A DNA stretch of 64,000 bases, from the NCBI GenBank assembly GCA_964344185.1, contig CAYFMN010000025.1, positions 1-64,000 on the forward strand, given 5' to 3'. Both the position numbers and the translations under genes were made by a program. This stretch comes from JAJDAT01 sp964344185. GTDB lineage: Bacteria; Nitrospinota; Nitrospinia; Nitrospinales; JAJDAT01. Below, piece after piece: positions 8,517 to 16,487 of the stretch (positions within the stretch are counted from its first letter, which is position 1; each line of letters starts with the position of its first letter). The notes under the pieces are model-generated. The model saw nothing but the letters and a program-made list of their open reading frames with translations, was not told the origin of the DNA and did no database searches.

Positions 8517-9035
8517 TTATTTCGCAAAGTTCCGAATATAACGGATGAGTTGCCAAATTTGCCTATCGGTCAAATGATGCTCATGCGCGGGCATATCGGT
8601 GCCGCTCGACCCCTTTTTGATAATCCAGAATAATTGCCCATCTGGAAGCGATTTCATTATTTGAGCGCATGAAAAATTTCTGGGTGGGGGATCCAACCTC
8701 ATAGACAACCGACCGTTTCCAATGCCTCTATAACCATGGCATAATCGACAAGCGGTCGGCTTCGCTTTTTCTTGGTAAAGAATTTCGCCGGCTTTTAGAT
8801 TAACCTCGTCCTGAGGAACAGGATTGTCTTTTTTCAAATAAGAACTGGGGGCTTGTCGCGTCTTTCGATTTTGTGGACAAATGCCTAAACCCGCAACGAT
8901 AAATTTCGCTTTACTTTTCAGATATGAAAGATCGGATTTACTTTTTTCTAGATTCATTGAGCTAGAAAAACCATGGAAGCTAAATAAAAGTTCTCCAAAT
9001 ACTATCAATATTAACCATATTAATACACGCGTCAT
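8517..9035 (-). CDS. Class I c-type cytochrome, last of the array
   Basis: A 172-residue exported monohaem cytochrome c. It has an N-terminal hydrophobic signal or anchor, then a CPQNRKTRQAP...YLKKDNPV linker shared with the next two genes, the haem motif CRLCH at residues 96-100, and a likely distal Met in GTDMPAH. The terminal helix is QIWQLIRYIRNF. It begins 6 bp after the neighbouring cytochrome gene ends. Likely role: a periplasmic electron carrier. The partner enzyme is not in the window. Several acidic and basic differences from its paralogues suggest that each copy docks a different partner; that point is inference. Confidence 0.88.
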   Translation of the reverse strand: MTRVLIWLILIVFGELLFSFHGFSSSMNLEKSKSDLSYLKSKAKFIVAGLGICPQNRKTRQAPSSYLKKDNPVPQDEVNLKAGEILYQEKAKPTACRLCHGYRGIGNGRLSMRLDPPPRNFSCAQIMKSLPDGQLFWIIKKGSSGTDMPAHEHHLTDRQIWQLIRYIRNFAK

Positions 9036-9041
9036 TCCCTC

Positions 9042-9509
9042 CTATTTGGTAAAGGTTCGAATAAAAGAAATAATCTTCCAAAGCGCTTCGTCTCCCAGGC
9101 TGCCATAACCAGGCATAAGCTGATTTGGAGAACCATTCTTTATTACCCAAAACATTTGGCCATCTGAAATGGTTTTCATGGTTTCAGCGCAGGTAAAATT
9201 TCTTGGAGCAGGCTCAATATCCACTCCCAATTCTCCTTTTCCATCGCCTTTTGGTCCATGGCAATGAACGCAAGCAAGTGACTCCGACATTTCCATATAT
9301 AAATCGCGACCTTCGGATACATTGCTAGAAGAAGCTTTTACGGGATTGGTCATTTTTAAATATGCTTCAGGGGCTGATTTAGTGCCTCTAGGTTGCGGAC
9401 AATCTTGGGCAAAAACGTTCAATGGCGCTATCAAATAAAATGCAATGAACAGGGCAATCCATTTCCCAACGCCAAGGGTTGATTTTTTTCTATGATTTAG
9501 AAGCCTCAT
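9042..9509 (-). CDS. Class I c-type cytochrome, paralogue
   Basis: A 155-residue monohaem cytochrome c with a signal peptide (WIALFIAFYLIAPLNVFA), the shared CPQPRGTKSAP...YLKMTNPV linker, haem motif CVHCH, a conserved EPAPRNFTCAETM segment and a likely Met ligand in NQLMPGYG. The terminal helix is ALWKIISFIRTF. Its ATG overlaps the stop of the upstream cytochrome gene by one base (TAATG), indicating coupled translation. The similarity along the whole length to both neighbours indicates tandem duplication. Confidence 0.9.
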   Translation of the reverse strand: MRLLNHRKKSTLGVGKWIALFIAFYLIAPLNVFAQDCPQPRGTKSAPEAYLKMTNPVKASSSNVSEGRDLYMEMSESLACVHCHGPKGDGKGELGVDIEPAPRNFTCAETMKTISDGQMFWVIKNGSPNQLMPGYGSLGDEALWKIISFIRTFTK

Positions 9510-10141
9510 TAGCGTCTCCTTCTCAACCTCGATTTATCTTTAGATAAACTTCTTATATATGTGATCAGTTGCCACACCTGCTCATCCGAAAGCGATAAAA
9601 AAGCTGGCATTGCAGTTCCTTGGGATCCATGGGTAATTATATAAAACATTTGACCGTCTGATATTTCCTCCATAGTTTCTTTACACGTAAAGTTTCTTGG
9701 TTTTGGATTAAGATTTGGCATTATACCGAGACCGTTTCCAAAAGAACCATGACAAACTTTACAAGCCGTTGGTTGAGCTTCGTATTGGAATAAAGCTTTC
9801 CCTTTTTCAACTGTACTCCTATCTAATTTTAGCGGATTTTTCATTTTTAAGTATTTATCCGGAGCAGGAGGCGTAGACCTTGCCTGTGGACAAAACCCGG
9901 CTCCTCTTCTGCCTTTTCCATGTAATAATCTATAAGAGCGATCCCGTTTAAATGCCATCAAAGGTTGCGATGGATTACAAATACCTGTTTGCGAACAATC
10001 ATTCTTTGTAACTTTTGCAACTTCCGAAGTCGCTTGGATTCCCGCTAAAGAATTCTCTAATAATAAAAAAACAAGAAAATAAAACACCGCCAAAAAACAA
10101 ATAAAAAACTTTTTGGTAATGAATTGAAAAACATTACTCAT
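9509..10141 (-). CDS. Class I c-type cytochrome with extended N-terminus
   Basis: A 210-residue monohaem cytochrome c. After the hydrophobic leader (FFICFLAVFYFLVFLLL) comes an extra segment of about 60 residues with two cysteines (NDCSQTGICNPSQ) that its paralogues lack. The shared CPQARSTPPAP...YLKMKNPL linker, the haem motif CKVCH and a likely Met ligand in GTAMPAF follow. The extra Cys pair could form a disulphide. It ends with a basic tail (KSRLRRRR). It lies upstream of two coupled cytochrome genes. Confidence 0.88.
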   Translation of the reverse strand: MSNVFQFITKKFFICFLAVFYFLVFLLLENSLAGIQATSEVAKVTKNDCSQTGICNPSQPLMAFKRDRSYRLLHGKGRRGAGFCPQARSTPPAPDKYLKMKNPLKLDRSTVEKGKALFQYEAQPTACKVCHGSFGNGLGIMPNLNPKPRNFTCKETMEEISDGQMFYIITHGSQGTAMPAFLSLSDEQVWQLITYIRSLSKDKSRLRRRR

Positions 10142-10248
10142 TTAATGAAAAACCTCGCATAAAAACTTTATCTAATCATAAAAATAAAAGTTGAATTTAA
10201 AGAGCGGCCAATATCAGAAAAAATTTTAATAGATTTGATACTAATTAT

Positions 10249-10629
10249 TTATTTTCCGTTAAATTGCCTGATAAATAAAATAACTTGCCAACCTTCTTCC
10301 TCTGTAATTACTTTTCCAACACGAACTGGCATACCCGTTCCCGGGCTGCCATTTTTTAAAATCCACATTAATTCCCCATCAGATCGAATGTCTTGCCACT
10401 TTTCATCGGTGAAGTCTCTTGGCGAATGACCAGGAAGTTTAACGCCTTTTCCATTTTTACTATGACAAGTGACACAAAGCCCTTTGCCAAAATAAATTTT
10501 TTTTCCTTTTTCTACAGCCTNNNNNNNNNNAATCTCTTTGGGAACTCTAGGTTGGTAAATATCTGGGTGAAATGCATAAACGTCGTTTAGTCCAATTGAC
10601 ATAAACAACAAAATCAGAGTCCACTTCAT
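10249..10629 (-). CDS. Small c-type cytochrome interrupted by an assembly gap
   Basis: A monohaem cytochrome c with a signal peptide (MKWTLILLFMSIGLNDVYA), haem motif CVTCH and a likely Met ligand in GTGMPVR. The terminal helix is GWQVILFIRQF. Ten N residues at 10521-10530 interrupt the segment between the leader and the haem domain. Removing them entirely would bring in a stop, so some true sequence is missing there, probably the linker seen in the neighbouring cytochromes. The length of 126 residues is therefore not reliable. It is separated from the other three genes by about 107 bp. Confidence 0.8.
   Translation of the reverse strand: MKWTLILLFMSIGLNDVYAFHPDIYQPRVPKEIXXXXAVEKGKKIYFGKGLCVTCHSKNGKGVKLPGHSPRDFTDEKWQDIRSDGELMWILKNGSPGTGMPVRVGKVITEEEGWQVILFIRQFNGK
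10521..10530. other. Assembly gap (10 N)
   Basis: Exactly ten N bases lie inside a cytochrome c gene. The frame is open across them only with a gap length of 1 modulo 3, and the paralogues have more residues here. The run is therefore best read as a placeholder for missing sequence of unknown length. Confidence 0.95.
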
Positions 10630-10657
10630 AATACGCTCGCGCTACGTTTATTTCGCT

Positions 10658-11191
10658 TTAGTTTTTAGGATCTCGAACTAATCTTAAAAAAGCGTCAGGA
10701 CCGCTAATTTTATCCTGAAATTCTCGACCGCCTTGGCCTTTATAAGAAACGACGACAGCTTGTTGCCCTTTTTCCTTACTTGTCCAAGTACTCCAACCAG
10801 ATCCTTTCGGAAAAATTCGATCAATGAAAAAATAGTCGCCATCCTTATCCCTGTTGCGCTTTCTTCTTTCATAAAGCGTTGCGGCTTCCTCTGGCGTCGG
10901 TAGCCTCCAATCCGAATACCCAAAATATTTTTTATGATTTACCTTTTGCAAAAATTCTTTGGCTCTATACCAATTTAAATGTTTCCCTTCTAATAACCAG
11001 TAATCTTTTTTCATCCACATTAAACCGGTCTTGGAATCCAAAATAGTGCCGTCTCCATAATCTAAAAAACGTAAATCTGACGATTTAGAAACAGGTTTGC
11101 GTTCTTTGGCCGCTAAAACTTCTTGCGGACTGAAATAGCCTAAAACTACAAATAACATTGCGAGTAAAAATAAGACTTTACGCAAACTCAT
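10658..11191 (-). CDS. DUF1566 (Lcl C-terminal-like) exported protein
   Basis: A 177-residue protein with a signal peptide (VLFLLAMLFVVLGYFS...VLA) and one DUF1566 domain. The recognisable pieces are DYGDGTILDSKTGLMWMKK, WRLPTPEEA and a terminal FLRLVRD. The family is often found with extracellular adhesins or lectin-like proteins, but its function here is unknown. GGAGG sits 5 bp before the ATG. It lies 28 bp upstream of the cytochrome cluster on the same strand and may head that operon, which would suggest a periplasmic role tied to the cytochromes. Confidence 0.82.
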   Translation of the reverse strand: MSLRKVLFLLAMLFVVLGYFSPQEVLAAKERKPVSKSSDLRFLDYGDGTILDSKTGLMWMKKDYWLLEGKHLNWYRAKEFLQKVNHKKYFGYSDWRLPTPEEAATLYERRKRNRDKDGDYFFIDRIFPKGSGWSTWTSKEKGQQAVVVSYKGQGGREFQDKISGPDAFLRLVRDPKN

Positions 11192-11312
11192 GATTCCTCC
11201 AGGAAATTATGAAAATTTTATTCTAAAGGTAGATAGATAAATATTAGCGTGAACCTATCCTCGATTCGAAAAAAATGTCGTTTAAATTAGTCTTGCAAGA
11301 TTCTTTAATTAA

Positions 11313-11413
11313 AGGGAACCTCCAAAAATTCAAATTTGCCAGGAGCCCGATCTTTAAATTTAAGGGCCAGGCGATAGCAAACCGGTAAAAATGCCAATTA
11401 TTAAAGGTCCTCT
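11313..11413 (+). repeat. 101-bp dispersed hairpin element, copy 2
   Basis: A full-length copy in the intergenic region between the divergent DUF1566 gene and the methyltransferase gene. It has the shared left end (AGGGAACCTCCAAAAATT), the ATTTGCCAGGAGCC block, GGCGATAGCAAACC and the right end AAAGGTCCTCT. The central hairpin is weaker than in the other copies. The rest of this 467-bp gap (11414-11658) is AT-rich with no gene that I can support. It presumably holds the promoter of the downstream gene, whose AAGGAG site is clear. Confidence 0.88.
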
Positions 11414-11658
11414 AAAGTAATTATAAAATTGTTAATGCTTAAGCCATCATTTCATGGGTTAGGCCAATAACAAGCCTGATTAACCAGAAAAGTTTTAATT
11501 TCTTTCTTAAATTTTACAGCCACAATCAAATCAAGTAAACGATTAATCATACCCATAAGTTTTTCGGCAAATTTTAATCTTTGCAAAGTTTGAAGTTTGT
11601 CTTTCAACCCCTTTATCAAGTAAAATAAATAAAATCAATAAAGCAAGGAGCCTCCCTT

Positions 11659-12294
11659 ATGAAAATATCGGCCAAATGGTTGCATTTTATGGTACTCAGC
11701 TTAGCTTTTACGTTCTTACCTTTTTCTTTTGCGGAATCTAAACCACGCGATAAAGTTCGCTGGGATGAAAAATACGCCACAGAACAATATATTTTTGGAA
11801 AAAAACCTATTCTCTTTTTAGAAGATAATATTCATCTTCTTCCAAAGGGAAGAACGCTGGACATAGCGATGGGCGAAGGCCGTAACGGCGTGTTCTTGGC
11901 TCGGCATGGTTTTGATGTGGTCGGAGTCGATATTTCCCCAGAAGGATTGAATAAAGCTCGACAATTGGCTTCAGAATATGGCGTATCAATAGAAACCAGA
12001 GTTGTTGACTTGGAAAGCGCCGACTTAGGCACAAACGAATACGATCTAATTATATGTACATACTATTTGCAAAGAAGTTTGTTCCCACAAATTAAGAAGG
12101 CTTTAAAAAGCGGAGGAATGGCTCTAATAGAAACGTATAATATAGATTATTTAAATTACTCGCGGTTTAATAAAAAATATCTTTTAGATACAAACGAACT
12201 TCTTGATGTATTTAAAGATTTTCGAGTCATTAAATATCAAGATTTCGATAACGGACAGGAAGCGTACTCAAGCATTATCGCAGTCAAACCTTAA
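11659..12294 (+). CDS. SAM-dependent methyltransferase with apparent signal peptide
   Basis: A 211-residue class I methyltransferase resembling the TehB/thiopurine-methyltransferase-like group. After the leader come WDEKYATEQYIFG, the SAM loop LDIAMGEGRNGVFLA, the acidic residue GVDIS, and a CTYYLQRSLFPQ motif. The first 26 residues (KWLHFMVLSLAFTFLPFSFA) look like a cleavable signal peptide, which is odd for an enzyme that needs cytosolic SAM. AAGGAG nine bases before the ATG supports this start. Either the leader is a membrane anchor leaving the enzyme inside, or the domain has been exported and repurposed. The substrate is unknown. Confidence 0.8.
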   Translation: MKISAKWLHFMVLSLAFTFLPFSFAESKPRDKVRWDEKYATEQYIFGKKPILFLEDNIHLLPKGRTLDIAMGEGRNGVFLARHGFDVVGVDISPEGLNKARQLASEYGVSIETRVVDLESADLGTNEYDLIICTYYLQRSLFPQIKKALKSGGMALIETYNIDYLNYSRFNKKYLLDTNELLDVFKDFRVIKYQDFDNGQEAYSSIIAVKP

Positions 12295-12398
12295 AGGCCG
12301 CACAAAAACGTTGCAAAATTGTTTTAAGAAAAAATAATTTTATCGAATCCAACCTCTCATATTTTTCTCTATTTGCAAATCTAGCAAACTAATTTCCT

Positions 12399-13367
12399 TT
12401 GTCTAAAATAGAAAAAATTTTTTCTTTTTTGTCGAGCGCTTTTCCTCTATGGGTAGTGATTGGAGCTACCCTCGCGTTATGGAAACCAGAAACGGCCACA
12501 TGGTTTCAAGCTGATTGGATTCCTTTTTTCTTGGGAATCATCATGCTCAGTATGGGACTAACTTTAAAATTAGATGATTTCAAACGAATTGTTAAAACTC
12601 CCAAACTAGTAACAATCGGGGTTGCTCTCCAATACACTATTATGCCCTTCACAGGCTGGACTCTTGCTAAATTATTTAATTTGTCTCCAGATTTTGCTAT
12701 AGGCTTAATCTTGGTCGCAAGTTGTCCGGGAGGTACCGCTTCAAACGTCGTATGTTTCATCGCTAAAGCTAATGTCGCTTTATCCGTTTCATTGACGACT
12801 GTGTCGACGCTTATCGCCGTATTTGCCACTCCACTATTGACCTCCTTCTTAATAAAAATAATTTCTCAAGATATGCCAGGCGGCGAGATAGAAGTAAATA
12901 CACTGGGTTTACTAATTAACACTGTCAAAATTGTAATCCTTCCTGTCGTAATCGGAATACTTTTAAACCGAATGTTTCCAAAAATTGTTAAGAAAGTTAC
13001 GCCATTCACTCCTTTTTTAGCGGCGCTTTCAATTGTTTTTATTGTAGATTTTATTTTAGCGGTAAAAAAAGAGGCTATATTACAAACTGGCGGAAATTTA
13101 ATAATAGCGATTATAGTACTTCATTTTTTTGGGTTCGTCATCGGCTATGCAATGCCTATGCTTCTACAATTATCCGAAGAGAATAGAAGAACAATCTCAA
13201 TTGAAGTCGGTATGCAAAACTCAGGCTTAGCGACAGAACTTGCCCGAAATAACTTTCCTTCTTTCACTCTAGCCACCGTACCCGGCGCCATTTCAGCTCT
13301 TACGCATTGTATTTTAGGCAGTATCGTAGCTGGAATATGCTTGTTATTTTCGAAAAAGCAGATTTAA
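12399..13367 (+). CDS. Bile acid:sodium symporter (BASS/SBF) family transporter
   Basis: A 322-residue inner-membrane transporter with about nine to ten hydrophobic segments. Family landmarks are the GIIMLSMGLTLKLDDFKRI motif, the CPGGTASNVVCFIAKANVALSVS crossover region and IEVGMQNSGLATELA near the C-terminus, which contribute to the sodium sites. The only usable start is TTG at 12399, since a stop lies three codons upstream and no ATG occurs before the third transmembrane segment. Substrate is unknown; bacterial members move organic anions such as pantoate or keto acids with sodium. Confidence 0.9.
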   Translation: MSKIEKIFSFLSSAFPLWVVIGATLALWKPETATWFQADWIPFFLGIIMLSMGLTLKLDDFKRIVKTPKLVTIGVALQYTIMPFTGWTLAKLFNLSPDFAIGLILVASCPGGTASNVVCFIAKANVALSVSLTTVSTLIAVFATPLLTSFLIKIISQDMPGGEIEVNTLGLLINTVKIVILPVVIGILLNRMFPKIVKKVTPFTPFLAALSIVFIVDFILAVKKEAILQTGGNLIIAIIVLHFFGFVIGYAMPMLLQLSEENRRTISIEVGMQNSGLATELARNNFPSFTLATVPGAISALTHCILGSIVAGICLLFSKKQI

Positions 13368-13454
13368 TATTAGAAAATTTTTGAGAAATAACAAGAAATA
13401 AAGCAATCGTATCTTTAGCGGCTAAGATTACTATAAGCAACGTAACAGAATAAA

Positions 13455-15467
13455 TTAACCGTCTTTTGCCAGCTCTTCTAAAAGCTTTCCAATTCGTTGT
13501 GAAGCCGTCAATCCATCTTGAGGGAGGTTTCTTTTCAAAAAATCTTTCTGCGCTTTCATTCTATCTTCTCTATACCCTTTGTCTTCCACTAACCTTTTTA
13601 AATAACTAATTGTTTCGGGAACTTCATTTACTTGGAGCGAAGCGTTCTCAGGAATTAATGGCATCGAATTTTCTTTTCCTGGAGGAACATATTGCATCAT
13701 AGGAATGTCGTAAAATAGGGCTTCTATACCGGCGTTTGATTGGGTAACTAAAAGAGCATCGCACGCCACAAAAAAATCCTCTAGCCTATCGACAAAAACA
13801 TCAATATTTTTTATGTTTCTTTTTTCCACTAATCGTTTTGTTTCTTCAACCAACAAATCCAATGGCCGGAATTTAAAAATTAAACGAAAACCGTCTTTAT
13901 TCCCAAAAACCTCGATCAAGTCTTCATAAACTTTAAAATTTTCAAAACTATCGTCCAAGTGAAAAGGGCATACTTTATCCCAGTAAATACCATTTGCAGA
14001 CGTTGCGAACAATAAAACTTTTTCTTCGCTGTTTATATTTAAACGCTCGCGATATTTCATTTTTTGCAAGCTTAATCCTTCGTCATCCTTTTCAAACTTG
14101 GGTATGCCGCCAAGAGAGATTTTTTCCGGATCAAGTCCATTTTTCTTTTCAAGGTTTACATTATAACGAAGACCTGAAATTACTTTCGTGTAGAAAGGAG
14201 AATAAAACGCATTATCAGTCCAAGGATGAATAAAATCCTTATCTTTTTTCATCACTCCATAGTTATGCCCGTGCGGTAGATAAATTATTGGCAGCTTATC
14301 TTTTGCCGCTTGGCTAAATGCAATCGTATCCGGCGCAACTTTATTAGATATTATTAAGGCGTTAAAAGTTTTGCGTTTTAACGCTTCCGAAACTTGGGCA
14401 AAATATTTAAACAAACCAGGTATTTCAATTTGAAACATACGCTTAAAAAACAATTCCCCAAGTTCAAAAGGAGAAAAACTTTTATATTTCAAATTTGAAT
14501 TTTTTAAACCCGACGCTTTTACGTTTTCAAAAACTTCTTTCAATCTTAAATCTATTTTTCCAATATTCTCTCGATAAGTAGAAGTCTGAAACGACTCCAG
14601 CTTCAAACGATTTAGACGCAAGTTAAAATAACAACGGTCTTCATTTTTGAAGTAGTAAATTGTATTCCCTAATATTCTGGTTAACTGATTTACTAAGGAG
14701 TCTCCCCAATAGGAAACATCATTGGCGCCTTCAATCAAATATGAAGTTTTTCGATCATTTAAAGATATCAGGAAGGAAAGAAACGGTTTTATGCCGTCAA
14801 CAAAGAAAACAATCGTTTTTTTTATCTGTAAAATAAAATTAAAAAACTTGGACCCAGAACCGCCTTGTCTTAAACGCCTGAGATCTACTTTTTTATTCGT
14901 AGAAATTTGGGAGTTAACTTGTGAACCTGAGTCATGATTAAGTAAATTTATGACTGGAAGTGAATTTAGTTCGGCAAAAGCCCAAAACGAAGGCTTAAAC
15001 AAATCCATTTCTATAATATAAGACACATTATGCGGATCTTGATTTTTATCGTCCCATAGAATCACTGAGCTAATTTGCTCACGGTTAAAAATGTTTTCAA
15101 CAGCATCTACAGATCTAAAAAAATGGTAGAAAAACGAGGAAGTCCAATATTTCGTTATTTTTAAAATCGATAATTTGTCAATTAAGGTCAAATCTTTCCC
15201 TTCAGGATTTAAAGCCCATTCTTCCGCCCACTGAAGAGACTTATCCCAAGTAACTTTTTTGTCGTCCAGGCTTTCATTAACGTAAATTGAAAAAGCCGTA
15301 AGACCCGCTTCTTTCATCCGGTTCAATATAAGAACATTTTCTACAAAACAAATTGTCGTTTCCTCATTTTTATTTTTGAAATAATTGATAAAATGAGGTA
15401 CCTCAGAAACGTGTCCAATGTATGCGATGCTTTTTGGTTTCGAATCATTTTCGTTTCTAATTTCCAT
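13455..15467 (-). CDS. Large glycosyltransferase-like (GT-B-like) surface-polysaccharide protein
   Basis: About 670 residues. The second half looks like a GT-B/CDP-glycerol-transferase-like fold: LPHGHNYGV (about residue 400), EEKVLLFATS, RLIFKFRPLD, and ACDALLVTQSNAGIEALFYDIPMMQY, a typical nucleotide-sugar-binding pattern. The N-terminal 250 residues begin with a Rossmann-like IAYIGHVSEVPHFINYF segment. A TTG three codons upstream (15476) is an alternative start; neither start has a good ribosome-binding site. It is divergent from the nonulosonate genes, so I infer that it transfers a sugar onto a surface glycan. The exact donor is unknown. Confidence 0.6.
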   Translation of the reverse strand: MEIRNENDSKPKSIAYIGHVSEVPHFINYFKNKNEETTICFVENVLILNRMKEAGLTAFSIYVNESLDDKKVTWDKSLQWAEEWALNPEGKDLTLIDKLSILKITKYWTSSFFYHFFRSVDAVENIFNREQISSVILWDDKNQDPHNVSYIIEMDLFKPSFWAFAELNSLPVINLLNHDSGSQVNSQISTNKKVDLRRLRQGGSGSKFFNFILQIKKTIVFFVDGIKPFLSFLISLNDRKTSYLIEGANDVSYWGDSLVNQLTRILGNTIYYFKNEDRCYFNLRLNRLKLESFQTSTYRENIGKIDLRLKEVFENVKASGLKNSNLKYKSFSPFELGELFFKRMFQIEIPGLFKYFAQVSEALKRKTFNALIISNKVAPDTIAFSQAAKDKLPIIYLPHGHNYGVMKKDKDFIHPWTDNAFYSPFYTKVISGLRYNVNLEKKNGLDPEKISLGGIPKFEKDDEGLSLQKMKYRERLNINSEEKVLLFATSANGIYWDKVCPFHLDDSFENFKVYEDLIEVFGNKDGFRLIFKFRPLDLLVEETKRLVEKRNIKNIDVFVDRLEDFFVACDALLVTQSNAGIEALFYDIPMMQYVPPGKENSMPLIPENASLQVNEVPETISYLKRLVEDKGYREDRMKAQKDFLKRNLPQDGLTASQRIGKLLEELAKDG

Positions 15468-15545
15468 ACTTCCCAAACTTTTTGTTATCTATTTTTTTGA
15501 AAAATTTCCCGTTAATGGGACGTTTCTTTATTTTTAGGGAATAAG

Positions 15546-16289
15546 ATGTCAAACAATTTCGCCGCTATAATCCAGGCAAGGATGGGGTCGACCCGATCTC
15601 CAGGGAAAATCTTAACTCCTTTTGCTGGGGTACCGATGCTAAAGCATATCATAAATCGGCTACAGACCATTGAGACCATCAATCAAATCATATTGGCCAT
15701 CCCAGATACCCCAGACAACGAACTTTTATATCAATGGGCAAAAGAAAACTCAATTAAAGTTGCTAGAGGTTCGGAAAACGATGTCCTACTCCGATTCATT
15801 ACGGCGGCTGAACTTTTTGAGGCCAATCAGATATTGAGAATTTGCGCGGACAGTCCGTTAATCGCCACTGATTTTATGGACCGCTTAGCCGCTCATCATT
15901 TAGAAAGAAAAGCGGATTTTTCGTCAATTTCAGAAAACGCACCTATTGGAACCGTTTTTCCTGCAGTTTCGCTTAAAGCTTTAAAATATATTGCAAGTAA
16001 ATCAAACGAAAATCGATACCGCGAACATGTAACGACCTATATAGAAGATTATCCTCAAGATTTTGCAATTGCGCGACTTCCAGCTCCTCAATACTTAAAA
16101 AATAAGTCTTTTCGTCTAACGGTAGACGTGAAAGAAGATATTGAACTCATAAAAATCATTTACGAACGATTTTTCAACGTAAACAATCCTGTGCTTAATT
16201 TGCGGGAAGTCATTTCATATTTAGAAAATAATCCTGAAATTGCTCAAATTAACTCTCATGTAAAACAAAATAACTGGCGACAAGATTAA
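15546..16289 (+). CDS. Cytidylyltransferase-family protein (SpsF/NeuA-like)
   Basis: A 247-residue nucleotidyltransferase. The opening IIQARMGSTRSPGKIL is the CTP-binding motif of the SpsF/acylneuraminate cytidylyltransferase family, and RICADSPLI carries the metal-binding Asp. LTVDVKEDIELI near the end is also typical of SpsF proteins. AGGGA lies six bases before the ATG. Encoded 198 bp upstream of a NeuB-type synthase, it is the likely enzyme that activates the nine-carbon sugar with CMP. The best-known SpsF members act in spore-coat polysaccharide, so the substrate remains open. Confidence 0.82.
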   Translation: MSNNFAAIIQARMGSTRSPGKILTPFAGVPMLKHIINRLQTIETINQIILAIPDTPDNELLYQWAKENSIKVARGSENDVLLRFITAAELFEANQILRICADSPLIATDFMDRLAAHHLERKADFSSISENAPIGTVFPAVSLKALKYIASKSNENRYREHVTTYIEDYPQDFAIARLPAPQYLKNKSFRLTVDVKEDIELIKIIYERFFNVNNPVLNLREVISYLENNPEIAQINSHVKQNNWRQD

Positions 16290-16421
16290 ATAGGCAATTT
16301 TTCCAAAACTATCATTTTTGAGACAAAACAATTGTCGCTCCACAATAAATCCCTTGTTCCAATTTAAGTTAAAAAATCTAATATTAGAACTAACAAACTC
16401 CTTGAAAAACAGAAAATTAGG

Positions 16422-16487
16422 TTTGACTGAGTCAGTCAAAATACCTTAATATGTTTTTCGATGAATCCACTTTTTAAGAATAAATAA
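16422..16487 (+). promoter_or_regulatory. Possible promoter with overlapping palindrome before the NeuB-like gene
   Basis: A perfect inverted repeat, TTTGACTG-AGT-CAGTCAAA, covers 16422-16440. Its left arm contains TTGACT (16423-16428), which lies 17 bp from TTAATA (16446-16451), a plausible -35/-10 pair upstream of the ATG at 16488. A protein bound at the palindrome would cover the -35 box. There is no T-tract, so it is not a terminator. No regulator is known. Confidence 0.35.

Noticed and set aside
8517..10629. The cytochrome array as a single multihaem cytochrome broken by frameshifts
   Set aside because: Each unit has its own leader and start, and the junctions are normal TAATG or short-gap arrangements.
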